64,000 bases of DNA from Hyphomicrobiales bacterium (GCA_900469345.1 UBWZ01000004.1:217527-281526); one strand, 5' to 3'. Shown: positions 27,296 to 36,115, counted from the stretch's first letter. Notes: generated by a model from the sequence alone, not told the origin. Numbers and translations are program-made.

Positions 27296-28494
27296 GCCGC
27301 GCCCTCCAGGGTTTTAGGCGCAGCGGGTTCGACCCCGCGCAGGGGCAGACCGAACAGAGACTGGTAAAAGCCTTCTTGCGCGACGGCGATGGCTCCGAGG
27401 ATCCCCGCCCGGTTACCGAGCGAACTGATGACGCAGGCCGGCGGTACGGGCATGCAGCGGGCAAGATGATGTTCCACGCGGCCGATCAGTTCGGCCCGCG
27501 ATCCGACGCTGCCGCCGAAAATCACGCGCTGCGGGTCGAGAACGGCGGCAATCGCGGCGATGGCGACGGCCACCGTGCGTCCCACTTCGTCGATCACGGC
27601 CTCGGTCATGCCGTCCTTCCGCTCGAAGATCTCGCGCACCGTCAGCCCGTCCGCACCGCCGTTGCCGGCGTGACGGGCGCGGATTGCGGCGCTGCCGACG
27701 GACGCTTCCAGCACGCCCGAACCGAATGCGGAGGAATTGAACGGGTCGCCGCCGATGGGCAATGTCGAGATCTCGCCGGCGGCCCCGCGGGCGCCCCGGA
27801 TGAGCCTTCTCTCGCTGATGATGCCCATGCCGACCCCCGTGCCGAGCGCCACGAAGACGAAATTGTCGATGTTCTGCCCGTCGCCAAGCGCCTGTTCGCC
27901 CTTGGCGGCGACATTGACGTCATTTTCAAGAACCATCGGAAAGCCCAGCCGTTCGGCAAGCGCCCCTTCGAAATCGAAATCGGTCATGCCGGCAATGTTC
28001 GGCATCATGGTGATGCGCCGTGTCTTGGGGTCGACGGCGCCCGGCACGCCGATTGCGCCCATGCGCACAAGCTTCGGATCGACGCCGCCCTTGTCCGTCA
28101 TCTTGAGGAGAAGCAAGGCCAGTTGCTCGACGAGGTACCGGCCGCCGCGGACATCGGTCGGCTCGATCCTGTCCTCGATGACGGCGCCCGAAAGATCGGC
28201 GATCGACGCGTGCACCTTGGTTCCGCCGATGTCGACGCCGAAAAGGAACGCCTTGCCCGGATTGAGTTCGTAGTTGACGGCGCTGCGCCCGACGCCGCCT
28301 TGCGTGCGCCCCGTCTCCCGCACCCAGCCTTCGACTTCGAGGTCCCTGACGATTTCCGACATCGCCTGCTTCGACAGGCCGGTCACGCGCGCAAGCTCCG
28401 CACGCGAGATCGGCGAACTGTCGATGATCGTACGCAGCACCGTGCGCGAGGTGATCTGTCGCGTCAGCGGTGCCAGTCCAGAAATATCAGTCAT
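27292..28494 (-). CDS. ROK family transcriptional regulator (NagC/Mlc/XylR type)
   Basis: This protein of about 400 aa has an N-terminal winged helix (ISRAELARVTGLSKQAMSEIVRDLEVEGWV, about residues 28-60) joined to a ROK sugar-kinase fold (LFGVDIGGTKVHASIADL from residue 84, GAIGVPGAVD, VALGTGVGMGIISERRLIRGARGAAGEIS). The zinc-binding Cys cluster common in ROK proteins is not visible after GARGAAGE. NagC-type proteins sense GlcNAc-6-phosphate, which would fit nagB as the next gene. The ATG at 28494 is preferred; an upstream in-frame TTG at 28506 is possible. It is divergent from the peptide-binding protein and probably controls both arms. Confidence 0.88.
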   Translation of the reverse strand: MTDISGLAPLTRQITSRTVLRTIIDSSPISRAELARVTGLSKQAMSEIVRDLEVEGWVRETGRTQGGVGRSAVNYELNPGKAFLFGVDIGGTKVHASIADLSGAVIEDRIEPTDVRGGRYLVEQLALLLLKMTDKGGVDPKLVRMGAIGVPGAVDPKTRRITMMPNIAGMTDFDFEGALAERLGFPMVLENDVNVAAKGEQALGDGQNIDNFVFVALGTGVGMGIISERRLIRGARGAAGEISTLPIGGDPFNSSAFGSGVLEASVGSAAIRARHAGNGGADGLTVREIFERKDGMTEAVIDEVGRTVAVAIAAIAAVLDPQRVIFGGSVGSRAELIGRVEHHLARCMPVPPACVISSLGNRAGILGAIAVAQEGFYQSLFGLPLRGVEPAAPKTLEGAA

Positions 28495-28600
28495 GTTCTC
28501 ATTCAATTAGTCATACTTGCGGACCAACCTATCCAGAGACGACCGCCTGTCAACGAAAATATGTCTGAAACTGGCCGCGATTTTTTCGTTCTTCCGCTAA

Positions 28601-28615
28601 ACTAAAATAATTAGT
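28601..28615. promoter_or_regulatory. Candidate ROK operator
   Basis: ACTAAAATAATTAGT has ACTAA/TTAGT arms around five AT bases, like the AT-rich NagC/Mlc sites. The 9-mer AATTAGTCA found at its right edge (28609-28617) is repeated at 28505-28513 beside the ROK gene start. Both lie in the divergent promoter between the ROK operon and the peptide-binding protein gene. Confidence 0.4.
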
Positions 28616-28711
28616 CACTCTGCTTTACAATAGCATGCTTCTTGTGCATCACTGGCCCCCGTACAAAACCTGGGCAAAACGCGCCATTCAGCGCGGATTT
28701 GAGGATGCATA

Positions 28712-30217
28712 ATGGGAACGCAGATCAAACTGGCGATGATGGCAACGGCCATCGCGATGACTTTCACCTCTGCCCAGGCAGCAAACCTGCGCGTCGGCAT
28801 GCAGGATGATCCGGACGCACTGGATCCGGCGACCTCCGGCACCTATGCCGGACGTATCGTCTTCTCGGCCATGTGCGACAAGCTCGTCGATATCGACGCC
28901 AAGCTCGAGATCGTGCCGCAACTGGCCACCGCATGGACCTGGAACGCCGGGGGCACGGAGGTCACCTTCACGCTCCGCGACGGCGTCAAGTTCCAGGACG
29001 GAACGCCGTTCGACGCAGAGGCGGTCAAGTTCAACATCGAGCGCATGAAGTCGATGAAGGATTCCAAGCGCAAGGGAGAGCTTGCCCCGATCGACAGCGT
29101 CACCGTCGTCGATGCGACGCATGTCTCCTTCAAGCTAAAGTCTGCCTTTGCCCCGCTTCTGGCAGTCCTGTCCGACCGTGCCGGGATGATGGTTTCCCCG
29201 ACGGCAGCCGCCGAGGGCAAGGAATTCGCCGCCAATCCGGTTTGCGCCGGCCCCTTCAAGTTCAAGGAGCGGCGTGCGCGCGACGTGATCTCGCTCGAAA
29301 AGTTCGATGGTTACTGGAACGCGGCGGCGATCGGCTACGACACCGTGCAGTATCTCTACATTCCGGATTCGACCGTTCGCCTTTCCCGCCTGCAGGCGGG
29401 TGACCTCGAGATCGCCGAGCGCATCGCGCCGACGGATCTCGGTGCCGTCCGCGGCAACCCGGCGCTGGCTCTGCACACCTCCCCCGGCCTCGCCGTCTCG
29501 CATCTGATGATCAATGTCGGCAACAGCGAAAAGGGCGGCGCGCTCGGCAAGGAAGCCAAGCTGCGCCAGGCGCTCGAGCTTTCGATCGACCGCAACGTCA
29601 TCAACAAGGTTGCCTTCGCCGGCGAGTTCACCGCCGACAACCAGATGATCCCGCCCTCGAGCGTCTTCTACGACAAGTCGCATCCGGCGCCTGCCCGCGA
29701 CATCGAAAAGGCCAAGGCCCTGATCGCCGAGGTCGGTGGCGATGCACCCGTCGTCGAGATCACCTACGAGAACTCGCTTGCCGATGGCCGCGTGGCGCAG
29801 ATCGTCCAGTCGATGGCGAGTGAAGCCGGCTTCCAGATCGAACTGGTACCGCTCGAGACGGCATCTGCCGTGGAGCGTTACCTCGCCGGCAACTTCCAGG
29901 CCTATATCGGCAACTGGAGCGGTCGCGCCGATCCCGATCCGACGCTGTATTCCTTCTTCGGCAAGGACGGCAGCCAGAACGTCAACAAGTACGGCAATCC
30001 GGACATGGACAAGACGCTCGGTGAAGCGCGCGCCAGTGCCGACGTCGAACAGCGCAAGGCTCTCTACGCGAAGGCGACCGGGATCTACCTCACCGACCTG
30101 CCGACAATTCCGCTGTACCACCCGAACTGGTTCTATGCCGCCCGCGCCGATATCGGCGGCATTGCCATCTACCCCGATGGCCTGCTGCGCATGACCTCCG
30201 TGAAGCCTGCAAAGTAA
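28712..30217 (+). CDS. Peptide-type ABC substrate-binding protein (SBP_bac_5)
   Basis: This 501-aa periplasmic binding protein has a signal peptide ending FTSAQA. The mature part has the DppA/OppA pattern: ANLRVGMQDDPDALDPATSGTYAGRIVFSAMCDKLVDID, VTFTLRDGVKFQDGTPFDAEAVKFNIERM, and VCAGPFKFKERRARDVISLEKFDGYW. It captures a peptide or peptide-like compound. It begins the rightward arm of a divergent unit whose leftward arm codes for the ATPase, a GGT-family enzyme and NagB. A 9-bp hairpin (30251-30277) separates it from the permease gene, a common way to favour expression of the binding protein. Confidence 0.92.
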   Translation: MGTQIKLAMMATAIAMTFTSAQAANLRVGMQDDPDALDPATSGTYAGRIVFSAMCDKLVDIDAKLEIVPQLATAWTWNAGGTEVTFTLRDGVKFQDGTPFDAEAVKFNIERMKSMKDSKRKGELAPIDSVTVVDATHVSFKLKSAFAPLLAVLSDRAGMMVSPTAAAEGKEFAANPVCAGPFKFKERRARDVISLEKFDGYWNAAAIGYDTVQYLYIPDSTVRLSRLQAGDLEIAERIAPTDLGAVRGNPALALHTSPGLAVSHLMINVGNSEKGGALGKEAKLRQALELSIDRNVINKVAFAGEFTADNQMIPPSSVFYDKSHPAPARDIEKAKALIAEVGGDAPVVEITYENSLADGRVAQIVQSMASEAGFQIELVPLETASAVERYLAGNFQAYIGNWSGRADPDPTLYSFFGKDGSQNVNKYGNPDMDKTLGEARASADVEQRKALYAKATGIYLTDLPTIPLYHPNWFYAARADIGGIAIYPDGLLRMTSVKPAK

Positions 30218-30250
30218 GCCAACCAAGCCCGAGACATTGCCTTGAACCAT

Positions 30251-30277
30251 CCCGCCAGCCCCTGTGGCGCTGGCGGG
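30251..30277 (+). other. Intra-operon hairpin after the binding-protein gene
   Basis: CCCGCCAGC and GCTGGCGGG form a perfect 9-bp stem with a 9-nt loop between the binding protein stop (30217) and the permease start (30296). There is no T tract, so it is more likely an RNA-stabilising or partial attenuation element than a full terminator. Confidence 0.6.
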
Positions 30278-30295
30278 ACCACAAGAGAAAGCTCC

Positions 30296-31237
30296 ATGCT
30301 CTCGTATGTCCTGCGTCGCCTGGCGATCGCCATACCCACACTTCTGCTCGTCTCGATCCTGGTTTTCAGCCTGCTGAAATTCCTGCCCGGAGACCCGGCG
30401 ATCGCACTCGCCGGCGAGGAGCGCGATCCGGCCGTCATCGAGTTCCTGCGGCAGAAATACAGCCTCGACCAGCCGCTCTACGTCCAGTACGGCAAATGGC
30501 TTGGCGGGATCGTCCAGGGCGACTTCGGCCTGTCGATCCGGACGCGGCTTCCGATCGGCGAAATGATCGCGCAGAAGCTGCCGGTCACCATCCAGCTTTC
30601 GGTGATGGCGATGATCCTCGCCACGCTGATCGGCATTCCGGCCGGCATCATCGCCGCCCTTAAGCGGGGCACGGCAGCTGACTACGGCGTCAGCATCATC
30701 GGTCTTGCCGGGCTGTCGGTGCCAAGTTTCTGGCTCGGCATCATGCTGATCCTGCTGTTTGCCGTGACGCTCGGCTGGTTCCCATCCGGCGGCTATGTCG
30801 CCTTCTTCGATTCTCCCGTCGACAACCTCCGCCACACGCTTCTCCCGAGCCTCGTGCTCGGAACCGCCGCGGCGGCCATCGTCATGCGCCACACCCGCAG
30901 CGCCATGCTGCAGGTGCTGAAGCAGGATTATGTCCGAACCGCCCGCGCCAAGGGCCTAAAGGAACGCATCGTCGTCGTTAGGCACGTGCTGCGCAACAGC
31001 CTGGTGCCGGTCGTCACGATGAGCACGCTGCATCTCGGCGAACTCCTGTCCGGCGCCGTGTTGACCGAACAGGTGTTCGGCATACCGGGCTTCGGCAAGA
31101 TGATCGTCGATGGCGTCTTCAGCCGCGATTATGCCGTCGTCCAGGCAGTTGTTCTCTGCTCGGCGGCCCTGTTCCTGCTGATGAACCTGCTTGCCGATAT
31201 CGCCTATGTCATTCTGAGCCCGAGGTTGCGCGGATGA
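30296..31237 (+). CDS. Peptide ABC importer permease (DppB-like)
   Basis: This 313-aa permease starts at MLSYVLRRLAIAIPTLLLVSILVFSLLKFLPGDPA, the standard DppB/OppB N-terminus, and has six membrane segments and the cytoplasmic loop DYVRTARAKGLKERIVVVRHVLRNSLVPVVTM. The start at 30296 is chosen over an in-frame upstream codon at 30242 because it gives the family N-terminus and avoids the hairpin. It overlaps the next permease by ATGA. It works with the binding protein just upstream and, by inference, the ATPase at 23300-24922. Confidence 0.92.
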   Translation: MLSYVLRRLAIAIPTLLLVSILVFSLLKFLPGDPAIALAGEERDPAVIEFLRQKYSLDQPLYVQYGKWLGGIVQGDFGLSIRTRLPIGEMIAQKLPVTIQLSVMAMILATLIGIPAGIIAALKRGTAADYGVSIIGLAGLSVPSFWLGIMLILLFAVTLGWFPSGGYVAFFDSPVDNLRHTLLPSLVLGTAAAAIVMRHTRSAMLQVLKQDYVRTARAKGLKERIVVVRHVLRNSLVPVVTMSTLHLGELLSGAVLTEQVFGIPGFGKMIVDGVFSRDYAVVQAVVLCSAALFLLMNLLADIAYVILSPRLRG

Positions 31238-32112
31238 ACACCTCCAACGCCACGCTTCAGTTGCCGGGCACGTCCGGCACGAACAAGTCCGTCCTGTCGC
31301 GGTGCCTGCGTCAGCCCGGCGTGATGATCGGCGGAACGATCATCCTGCTGTTCGTGCTGGTGGCGGTCGCCGCCCCGCTGATTGCGCCGTACAAACCCAA
31401 TACCTCCGACTGGATGGCGATCCGCCAGGGGCCAACGGTGGCGCACTGGTTCGGCACGGACGACCTCGGCCGCGATATCCTGACGCGCATCATCTACGGC
31501 ACGCAGGCCTCGCTGCTGGTCGGCATCGTCTCCGTCGCCATCGCTATCGCCATCGGCGTTCCGCTCGGCATGGTCGCCGGCTATTTCGGCGGCATTGGCG
31601 ACATGGTGATCTCGCGCATCACCGACGCACTGCTTGCCTGCCCCTTCCTGGTGCTGGCGATCGCGTTTGCCGCCTTCCTGGGCGCAAGTCTCGAAAATGC
31701 GATGATCGCCATCGGCATATCGGCAATGCCGATCTTCGTGCGCCTGACGCGCGGGCAGGTGATGACCGTCAAGGCCGAGGATTATGTCGACGCCGCGCGC
31801 CTTCTCGGTGTCCCGCACCGCAAGATCATGCTGACCTACATCCTGCCGAACGCCATGGCGCCGATCATCGTCCAGGCGACCATCACCATGGCAACCGCAG
31901 TGCTGGCAGAAGCAAGCCTTGCCTTTCTCGGCCTCGGCCAGCGCCCGCCGTCTCCGTCATGGGGAACCATGCTCGATGTCGCCCGGCAGTTCCTGACGGA
32001 ATCGCCCTGGATGGCGATCTGGCCGGGGGTGGCGATCATCCTCCTCGTGATGGGATTCAATCTGTTGGGCGACGGGCTGAACGACGCGCTCGATCCGCGA
32101 CGCGACGACTGA
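31234..32112 (+). CDS. Peptide ABC importer permease (DppC-like)
   Basis: This 292-aa DppC/OppC-type permease has an N-terminal helix, HWFGTDDLGRDILTRIIYGTQASLLVG, the loop AEDYVDAARLLGVPHRKIMLTYILPNAMAPIIVQ, and AEASLAFLGLGQRPPSPSWGTML. It overlaps the DppB-like gene by four bases. It is the last gene of the rightward arm, and no ATPase follows. A perfect 12-bp palindrome GGAAAATTTTCC (32157-32168) lies in the short gap to the convergent LacI gene. Confidence 0.92.
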   Translation: MNTSNATLQLPGTSGTNKSVLSRCLRQPGVMIGGTIILLFVLVAVAAPLIAPYKPNTSDWMAIRQGPTVAHWFGTDDLGRDILTRIIYGTQASLLVGIVSVAIAIAIGVPLGMVAGYFGGIGDMVISRITDALLACPFLVLAIAFAAFLGASLENAMIAIGISAMPIFVRLTRGQVMTVKAEDYVDAARLLGVPHRKIMLTYILPNAMAPIIVQATITMATAVLAEASLAFLGLGQRPPSPSWGTMLDVARQFLTESPWMAIWPGVAIILLVMGFNLLGDGLNDALDPRRDD

Positions 32113-32170
32113 TTGGAGCCGTAGTGATAGTTTGGACCAATGATCCGGCAAGGCTCGGAAAATTTTCCAG

Positions 32171-33175
32171 TTAAGGCCCGCGGTACCCTAGCGCCATCGT
32201 GGTTTCCCTCATCACCAGATGGGTCTGCAGCACGTAGCGCGCATCGCGTATCCCGTTGGACTGGAGCATTTCGATGAGCAGCGACACAGCGACCCGGCCG
32301 GCCTCGACCGAGCGATTCGAGACCGAGGTGAGCGCCGGATAGGTCACCGCACCCAGGACGTCATCACAGCCAATCAGGCTGAAATCTCCTGGAACGGAGA
32401 CCTTCTTTTCGGCAAGCCCAGCCAGCACGCCTTGCGCCGTCAGATCATCGAAGGCAACAGCTGCTGTGGCGCCTGTTGCAAGGATGGCGCTCACGGCATT
32501 GCGGCCGGAGGTGTAGCTTGCAAGCACGGCCGGCACTGTCTCGATGTCCACCTTGAGGCCGGACGCCGCACTGCGGATTGCGGTCCGGCGTTGCTTGTTC
32601 GACCATGAATTCGCCGGGCCACTCACATAGACGATCTTGCGGTGACCAAGCTCGGCCAGATGTTCGACGGCCTGCCGCACACCCGAGCTGCTGTCGATCA
32701 GCACGCGCGGGATCCCGTCCACATCGCGGTTGATCAGAACCAGTGGCAGTTGCGCGGCATGGGCCCGGATACGCTCGTCGGAAAGACGTGACGAGACCAG
32801 CACTATGCCCTCGACCTGGCCGGCAAAACGCCCCACCAGCTTGTCCTCCTGCTTCGGATTCTCCTCCGTATTGCCGAGAAAGATGCAGAAGTCCGAACGG
32901 TCGGCCTCCAGCTGGCCGGCCTGGATCAGCGGCGGAAAGAATGGGTTGGCGATGTCGGGAACGATAAGACCGATATTGCCGTGCCGGCCGGTGCTGAGTG
33001 CACGGGCCGTGTGGTTCGGCACATAGCCTAGCGTCTCGGCCGCCTTCAAGATCCGGTCAACGGTTTCGGGCGACAGCATGTCGGGCCTGGTGAAAGCGCG
33101 CGAGACGCTGGAACGCGCCACTCCGGCTGCATCCGCAACCTGGCTGATGGTGACGCCCTTCGCCCGCTTGATCAT
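32171..33175 (-). CDS. LacI family transcriptional regulator of the amino-sugar island
   Basis: This 334-aa regulator has a LacI headpiece (KRAKGVTISQVADAAGVARSSVSRAF, hinge LGYVPNHTARALSTG) and a periplasmic-binding-protein-like effector domain beginning HGNIGLIVPDIANPFFPPLIQ. The start at 33175 (MIKRAKG) gives the normal family length; upstream in-frame starts at 33214 (ATG) and 33274 (TTG) exist, the latter inside the operator. It is divergent from the NagB-like gene with the palindrome TGCAACCGGTTGCA between them, and the same site recurs before the ABC binding protein. It is very likely the repressor of the 33.4-45.3 kb cluster. Confidence 0.9.
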   Translation of the reverse strand: MIKRAKGVTISQVADAAGVARSSVSRAFTRPDMLSPETVDRILKAAETLGYVPNHTARALSTGRHGNIGLIVPDIANPFFPPLIQAGQLEADRSDFCIFLGNTEENPKQEDKLVGRFAGQVEGIVLVSSRLSDERIRAHAAQLPLVLINRDVDGIPRVLIDSSSGVRQAVEHLAELGHRKIVYVSGPANSWSNKQRRTAIRSAASGLKVDIETVPAVLASYTSGRNAVSAILATGATAAVAFDDLTAQGVLAGLAEKKVSVPGDFSLIGCDDVLGAVTYPALTSVSNRSVEAGRVAVSLLIEMLQSNGIRDARYVLQTHLVMRETTMALGYRGP

Positions 33176-33269
33176 GGTCTCTGAATACTTTCGGCTGTTC
33201 GCCCCGCTTACCATGAAGTCCACAGCCTCATCAATCGAAGCGCCGACACTGCCATTTGCCCACTTGACA

Positions 33270-33283
33270 TGCAACCGGTTGCA
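33270..33283. promoter_or_regulatory. LacI operator, copy 1
   Basis: TGCAACCGGTTGCA is a perfect 14-bp palindrome with a central CG, typical of LacI-family sites. TTGACA lies directly to its left (33264-33269). The 23 bases 33263-33285 match 37406-37428 at 22 positions. It lies in the divergent LacI/NagB-like promoter. Confidence 0.75.
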
Positions 33284-33397
33284 TGGAAATCTTCCGTTAA
33301 CATGAGCTTAGGGAAACTGCGATGGATGCGGCCAGACATCATGGCATTGCACCGACGGTTTCCGCATAGGCAGATCCTGCCTCGAAATGGAGACCGC

Positions 33398-34186
33398 ATG
33401 AGCCTTGCCTCCCCCCTTCGTCCATCGCCGAAAACGCGTCGGACCTTCGACCAGCTGGCGGTCGAAAGCTTTGCAACGCGGGCGCAGATGGGGGCTGCCG
33501 CAGCGGCTGATATTGCAGCCGCCCTTGGAGAGCGCCTCGCATCGCAGCCGACAGTCCGCATGGTGTTTGCGGCAGCCCCCAGCCAAGGCGACATGCTGGC
33601 GGCTCTTGCCACTGTTCCCGGACTTGACTGGAACCGGGTGACGGCCTTCCATATGGACGAATATATCGGCCTCGATCCGGCCTCACCGGCGCGGTTCGCC
33701 AACTGGCTCGATGCGCACGTCTTCAACCGGCTGCCGTTTGCCGCCGTCCACCGCATTACGCCGGAACCGGATGCGGAAGCGGAAGTCGCCCGTTACGCCA
33801 CGCTCATGAACGAGGCACCGATCGACATCGTCTGCCTCGGCATCGGCGTCAACGGCCATATTGCCTTCAACGATCCGCCGGTTGCAGACTTCGACGATCC
33901 GCTCGACGTCAAGGTTGTCGAACTGGATGATATCTGCCGCCAGCAGCAGGTGGATGACGACTGTTTCCCGGATTTCGCATCGGTCCCGCATCAGGCCGTG
34001 ACGCTGACCGTGCCGCGTCTGGTGCGCGCCGAACGTCTGTTTTGCGTCGTGCCCGGCTCGATCAAGCGCGAAGCGGTGGCAAAGACGCTTTATGGTCCGA
34101 TCGCCACGGAATGCCCGGCCAGCATCCTGCGCAACCACCCGGCCTGCACGCTTTATATTGAAAAGGACTCCGACCCCGATGCCTGA
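33398..34186 (+). CDS. NagB-like sugar-phosphate isomerase/deaminase family protein
   Basis: This 262-aa protein is of the glucosamine/galactosamine-6-phosphate isomerase family (PF01182). It has VTAFHMDEYIGLDP (residues 82-94) and IVCLGIGVNGHIAFNDPP (144-161). In the second motif the catalytic Asp of E. coli NagB is Asn and the closing Glu is Asp. With the different N-terminus this suggests a deaminase or isomerase for a sugar other than plain glucosamine-6-P. GGAGA lies 6 nt before the ATG. It is the first gene of the LacI-controlled cluster, and its stop overlaps the SIS gene. Confidence 0.85.
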   Translation: MSLASPLRPSPKTRRTFDQLAVESFATRAQMGAAAAADIAAALGERLASQPTVRMVFAAAPSQGDMLAALATVPGLDWNRVTAFHMDEYIGLDPASPARFANWLDAHVFNRLPFAAVHRITPEPDAEAEVARYATLMNEAPIDIVCLGIGVNGHIAFNDPPVADFDDPLDVKVVELDDICRQQQVDDDCFPDFASVPHQAVTLTVPRLVRAERLFCVVPGSIKREAVAKTLYGPIATECPASILRNHPACTLYIEKDSDPDA

Positions 34187-34973
34187 TCGCCCGGCCACTG
34201 ACATGACGACAATCGACGCGAATGAGCTTTGCGAAGGCTATCTCGCAGCCACCCACGCCCTGATGCGCAGGGTCCTGGACGAGGAAAAAGTGCCGCTAGA
34301 CGAGGCCGCGTCTAAGCTCGCCGATCAGATTGCCGCCGACCGGCTGATTCATATCTACGGGCCGGGCGGTCATTCCAATCTCGCTGCACAGGAAGTCTTT
34401 TTCCGCGCCGGCGGGCTGATGCATGTCAGCGCCATTCTCGACGAGGGCACGCTGCTCTCGAATGGCGCCCTGCGCTCCATGGCGATCGAACGCACGCCTG
34501 GTTACGGCAAGGTGGTGATCGCCAACCAGCGCCTCGGAGATACAGACCTGCTGATCCTCGTGAACGCCTATGGCATCAATGCTGCGTTGATTGATGCGGC
34601 ACTCGAAGCCAGGAAACGTGGCGCTTTCCTGATCGGCATCAGTTCACGGCAGCATGCGGCCGATACATCGCCGGGCCATCCGGCCCGCCATCCAACGAAA
34701 CAGAACCTGCACGACGTTGTCGACATTGCCATCGATTGCAAGGTTCCGATCGGCGATGCCGTCGTCTCGGTGCCAGGAATGGGAGAAAACATCGCGGCGA
34801 TCTCGACATTCGCCAACGCCTTCACGCTCAACTGTCTCGTCATCCGCACCGTTGCGAAACTGGTCCAACGGGGCATCGAACCGCCCGTCTGGCGCAGCGG
34901 CAACGCGCCTGGTGGCGACGAGGCGAACGGCCGTTTCATCGACAACTTCCAGGGACGGGTGAAGGCACTCTGA
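34179..34973 (+). CDS. SIS-domain sugar-phosphate-binding protein (UPF0309-like)
   Basis: This 264-aa protein has a SIS (sugar isomerase) domain: LADQIAADRLIHIYGPGGHSNLAAQEVFFRAGGL, GKVVIANQRLGDTDLLILVNAYGINAALIDAALEARKRGAFLIGISSRQ, and a C-terminal NAFTLNCLVIRTVAKLVQRGIEPPVW. It lacks the MurQ etherase features. SIS proteins bind phosphosugars and act as isomerases or regulators. The ATG at 34179 overlaps the NagB-like stop, with AAGGA upstream; 34203 is an alternative. It overlaps the NagA-like gene by TGATG. A sugar-phosphate isomerase step is plausible and the substrate is unknown. Confidence 0.82.
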   Translation: MPDRPATDMTTIDANELCEGYLAATHALMRRVLDEEKVPLDEAASKLADQIAADRLIHIYGPGGHSNLAAQEVFFRAGGLMHVSAILDEGTLLSNGALRSMAIERTPGYGKVVIANQRLGDTDLLILVNAYGINAALIDAALEARKRGAFLIGISSRQHAADTSPGHPARHPTKQNLHDVVDIAIDCKVPIGDAVVSVPGMGENIAAISTFANAFTLNCLVIRTVAKLVQRGIEPPVWRSGNAPGGDEANGRFIDNFQGRVKAL

Positions 34974-36115
34974 TGGCGATCGTCGACGGTATCGATCCCC
35001 GCACCGGCAAGGGCATCTCGGTCGAGATCGCCGATGGGACGATTTCCGCCATACGCCCGGCGGAAAAGACCGTCACCGCTTATCTGTCCGCAGGCCTTGT
35101 CGATCTGCAGGTCAACGGTTTCCGTGGTCTCGATCTCAATGCTGGCGCGATCACTTCGAGCCTCGTGCTGTCGCTCTGCAAGGAACTGCTGAGCGTCGGC
35201 GTGACCACCTGGTTGCCCACTTTAATCACCGCCTCCGAAGCATCCATCACCCAGGCACTGGAAGCGATAGCGGCAAGCCGCGCCGGCCATCATCTGATCG
35301 CGGAAATGGTTCCTGGCGTGCATGTCGAAGGCCCGTCGATTTCTGACAGGGACGGTCCGCGCGGCGCCCATCCGCTGGCACATGTCCGGCCACCATCGAT
35401 CGCAGAATTCGACCGCTGGCAGAGGGTATCAGGCAGCCTTGTGTCGATGGTCACGCTGGCACCCGAGCACGAAGGCACCTTGGACTACATCCGCGCCTTG
35501 ACCGCACGCGGTGTGATCGTCGCTCTTGGCCACACTGCCGCGACCCCGGAAGAGATCCACGCGGCTGCTGAGGCGGGCGCCACTCTCTCGACTCATCTCG
35601 GCAACGGTGCTGCCGCAACCCTGCCACGTCACCCGAATTTTATCTGGGCGCAGCTTGCCGACGACAGGCTCACGGCAAGCTTCATCGCTGACGGCTGGCA
35701 TCTGCCGGCCGATACATTCAAAGCGATGCTGCGCGCCAAGGGAATGGATCGGGCAATCCTCGTTTCCGACATGGTGGCACTCGCCGGCATGCCGCCCGGA
35801 CTTTACCGGCAGCCGGTTGGTGGTGGTGTCGAGGTCTCGCCGGAAGGCCGCATCAGCGTTGCCGGGACGCCCTATCTTGCCGGCGCAAGCCTGCCGCTGT
35901 CCGCGAATGTGGCCATGGCTGCCGAAATGGCCGGTATTCCGCTTGCCGATGCACTTCGGCTTGCAACGGCGAACCCCGGCCGTCTCGTCAGGGGGCGTGG
36001 TCGCCTGGAAGTCGGAGCGCGTGCCGATCTCATCCGTTTCGACTGGTCCGAAGGCAATCGTACCATCAGTGTGCGCGAGACATGGGTGCATGGCGAAAAG
36101 GTCTTCGGCAGATGA
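34973..36115 (+). CDS. N-acetylglucosamine-6-phosphate deacetylase family (NagA-like)
   Basis: This 380-aa amidohydrolase-superfamily enzyme has the NagA pattern: GLVDLQVNGFRG (Gln46/Asn48, the E. coli-like Q-x-N form), VHVEGPSIS with metal ligand Glu119, VALGHTAATPEE His187, STHLGNGAA His208, and the catalytic Asp266 in ILVSDMVAL. The usual HLFNAM motif is changed to HLGNGA, close to the substrate phosphate region. It removes an N-acyl group from an amino-sugar phosphate. The start overlaps the SIS stop (TGATG) and the stop overlaps the ceramidase-like start (ATGA). The family is certain, the precise sugar is not. Confidence 0.85.
   Translation: MAIVDGIDPRTGKGISVEIADGTISAIRPAEKTVTAYLSAGLVDLQVNGFRGLDLNAGAITSSLVLSLCKELLSVGVTTWLPTLITASEASITQALEAIAASRAGHHLIAEMVPGVHVEGPSISDRDGPRGAHPLAHVRPPSIAEFDRWQRVSGSLVSMVTLAPEHEGTLDYIRALTARGVIVALGHTAATPEEIHAAAEAGATLSTHLGNGAAATLPRHPNFIWAQLADDRLTASFIADGWHLPADTFKAMLRAKGMDRAILVSDMVALAGMPPGLYRQPVGGGVEVSPEGRISVAGTPYLAGASLPLSANVAMAAEMAGIPLADALRLATANPGRLVRGRGRLEVGARADLIRFDWSEGNRTISVRETWVHGEKVFGR

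Noticed and set aside
28601..28700. Riboswitch or leader RNA before the peptide-binding protein
   Set aside because: Only a short inverted repeat is visible and no conserved riboswitch core was recognised.
29135..30892. 585-codon minus-strand frame over the peptide-binding protein and permease
   Set aside because: It crosses two real genes and the hairpin between them, and has the Arg/Asp/Gly-rich composition of a shadow frame.
32157..32168. GGAAAATTTTCC palindrome as a regulator site
   Set aside because: It lies between two convergent gene ends, where an operator would have little to regulate; it may be part of a weak terminator.
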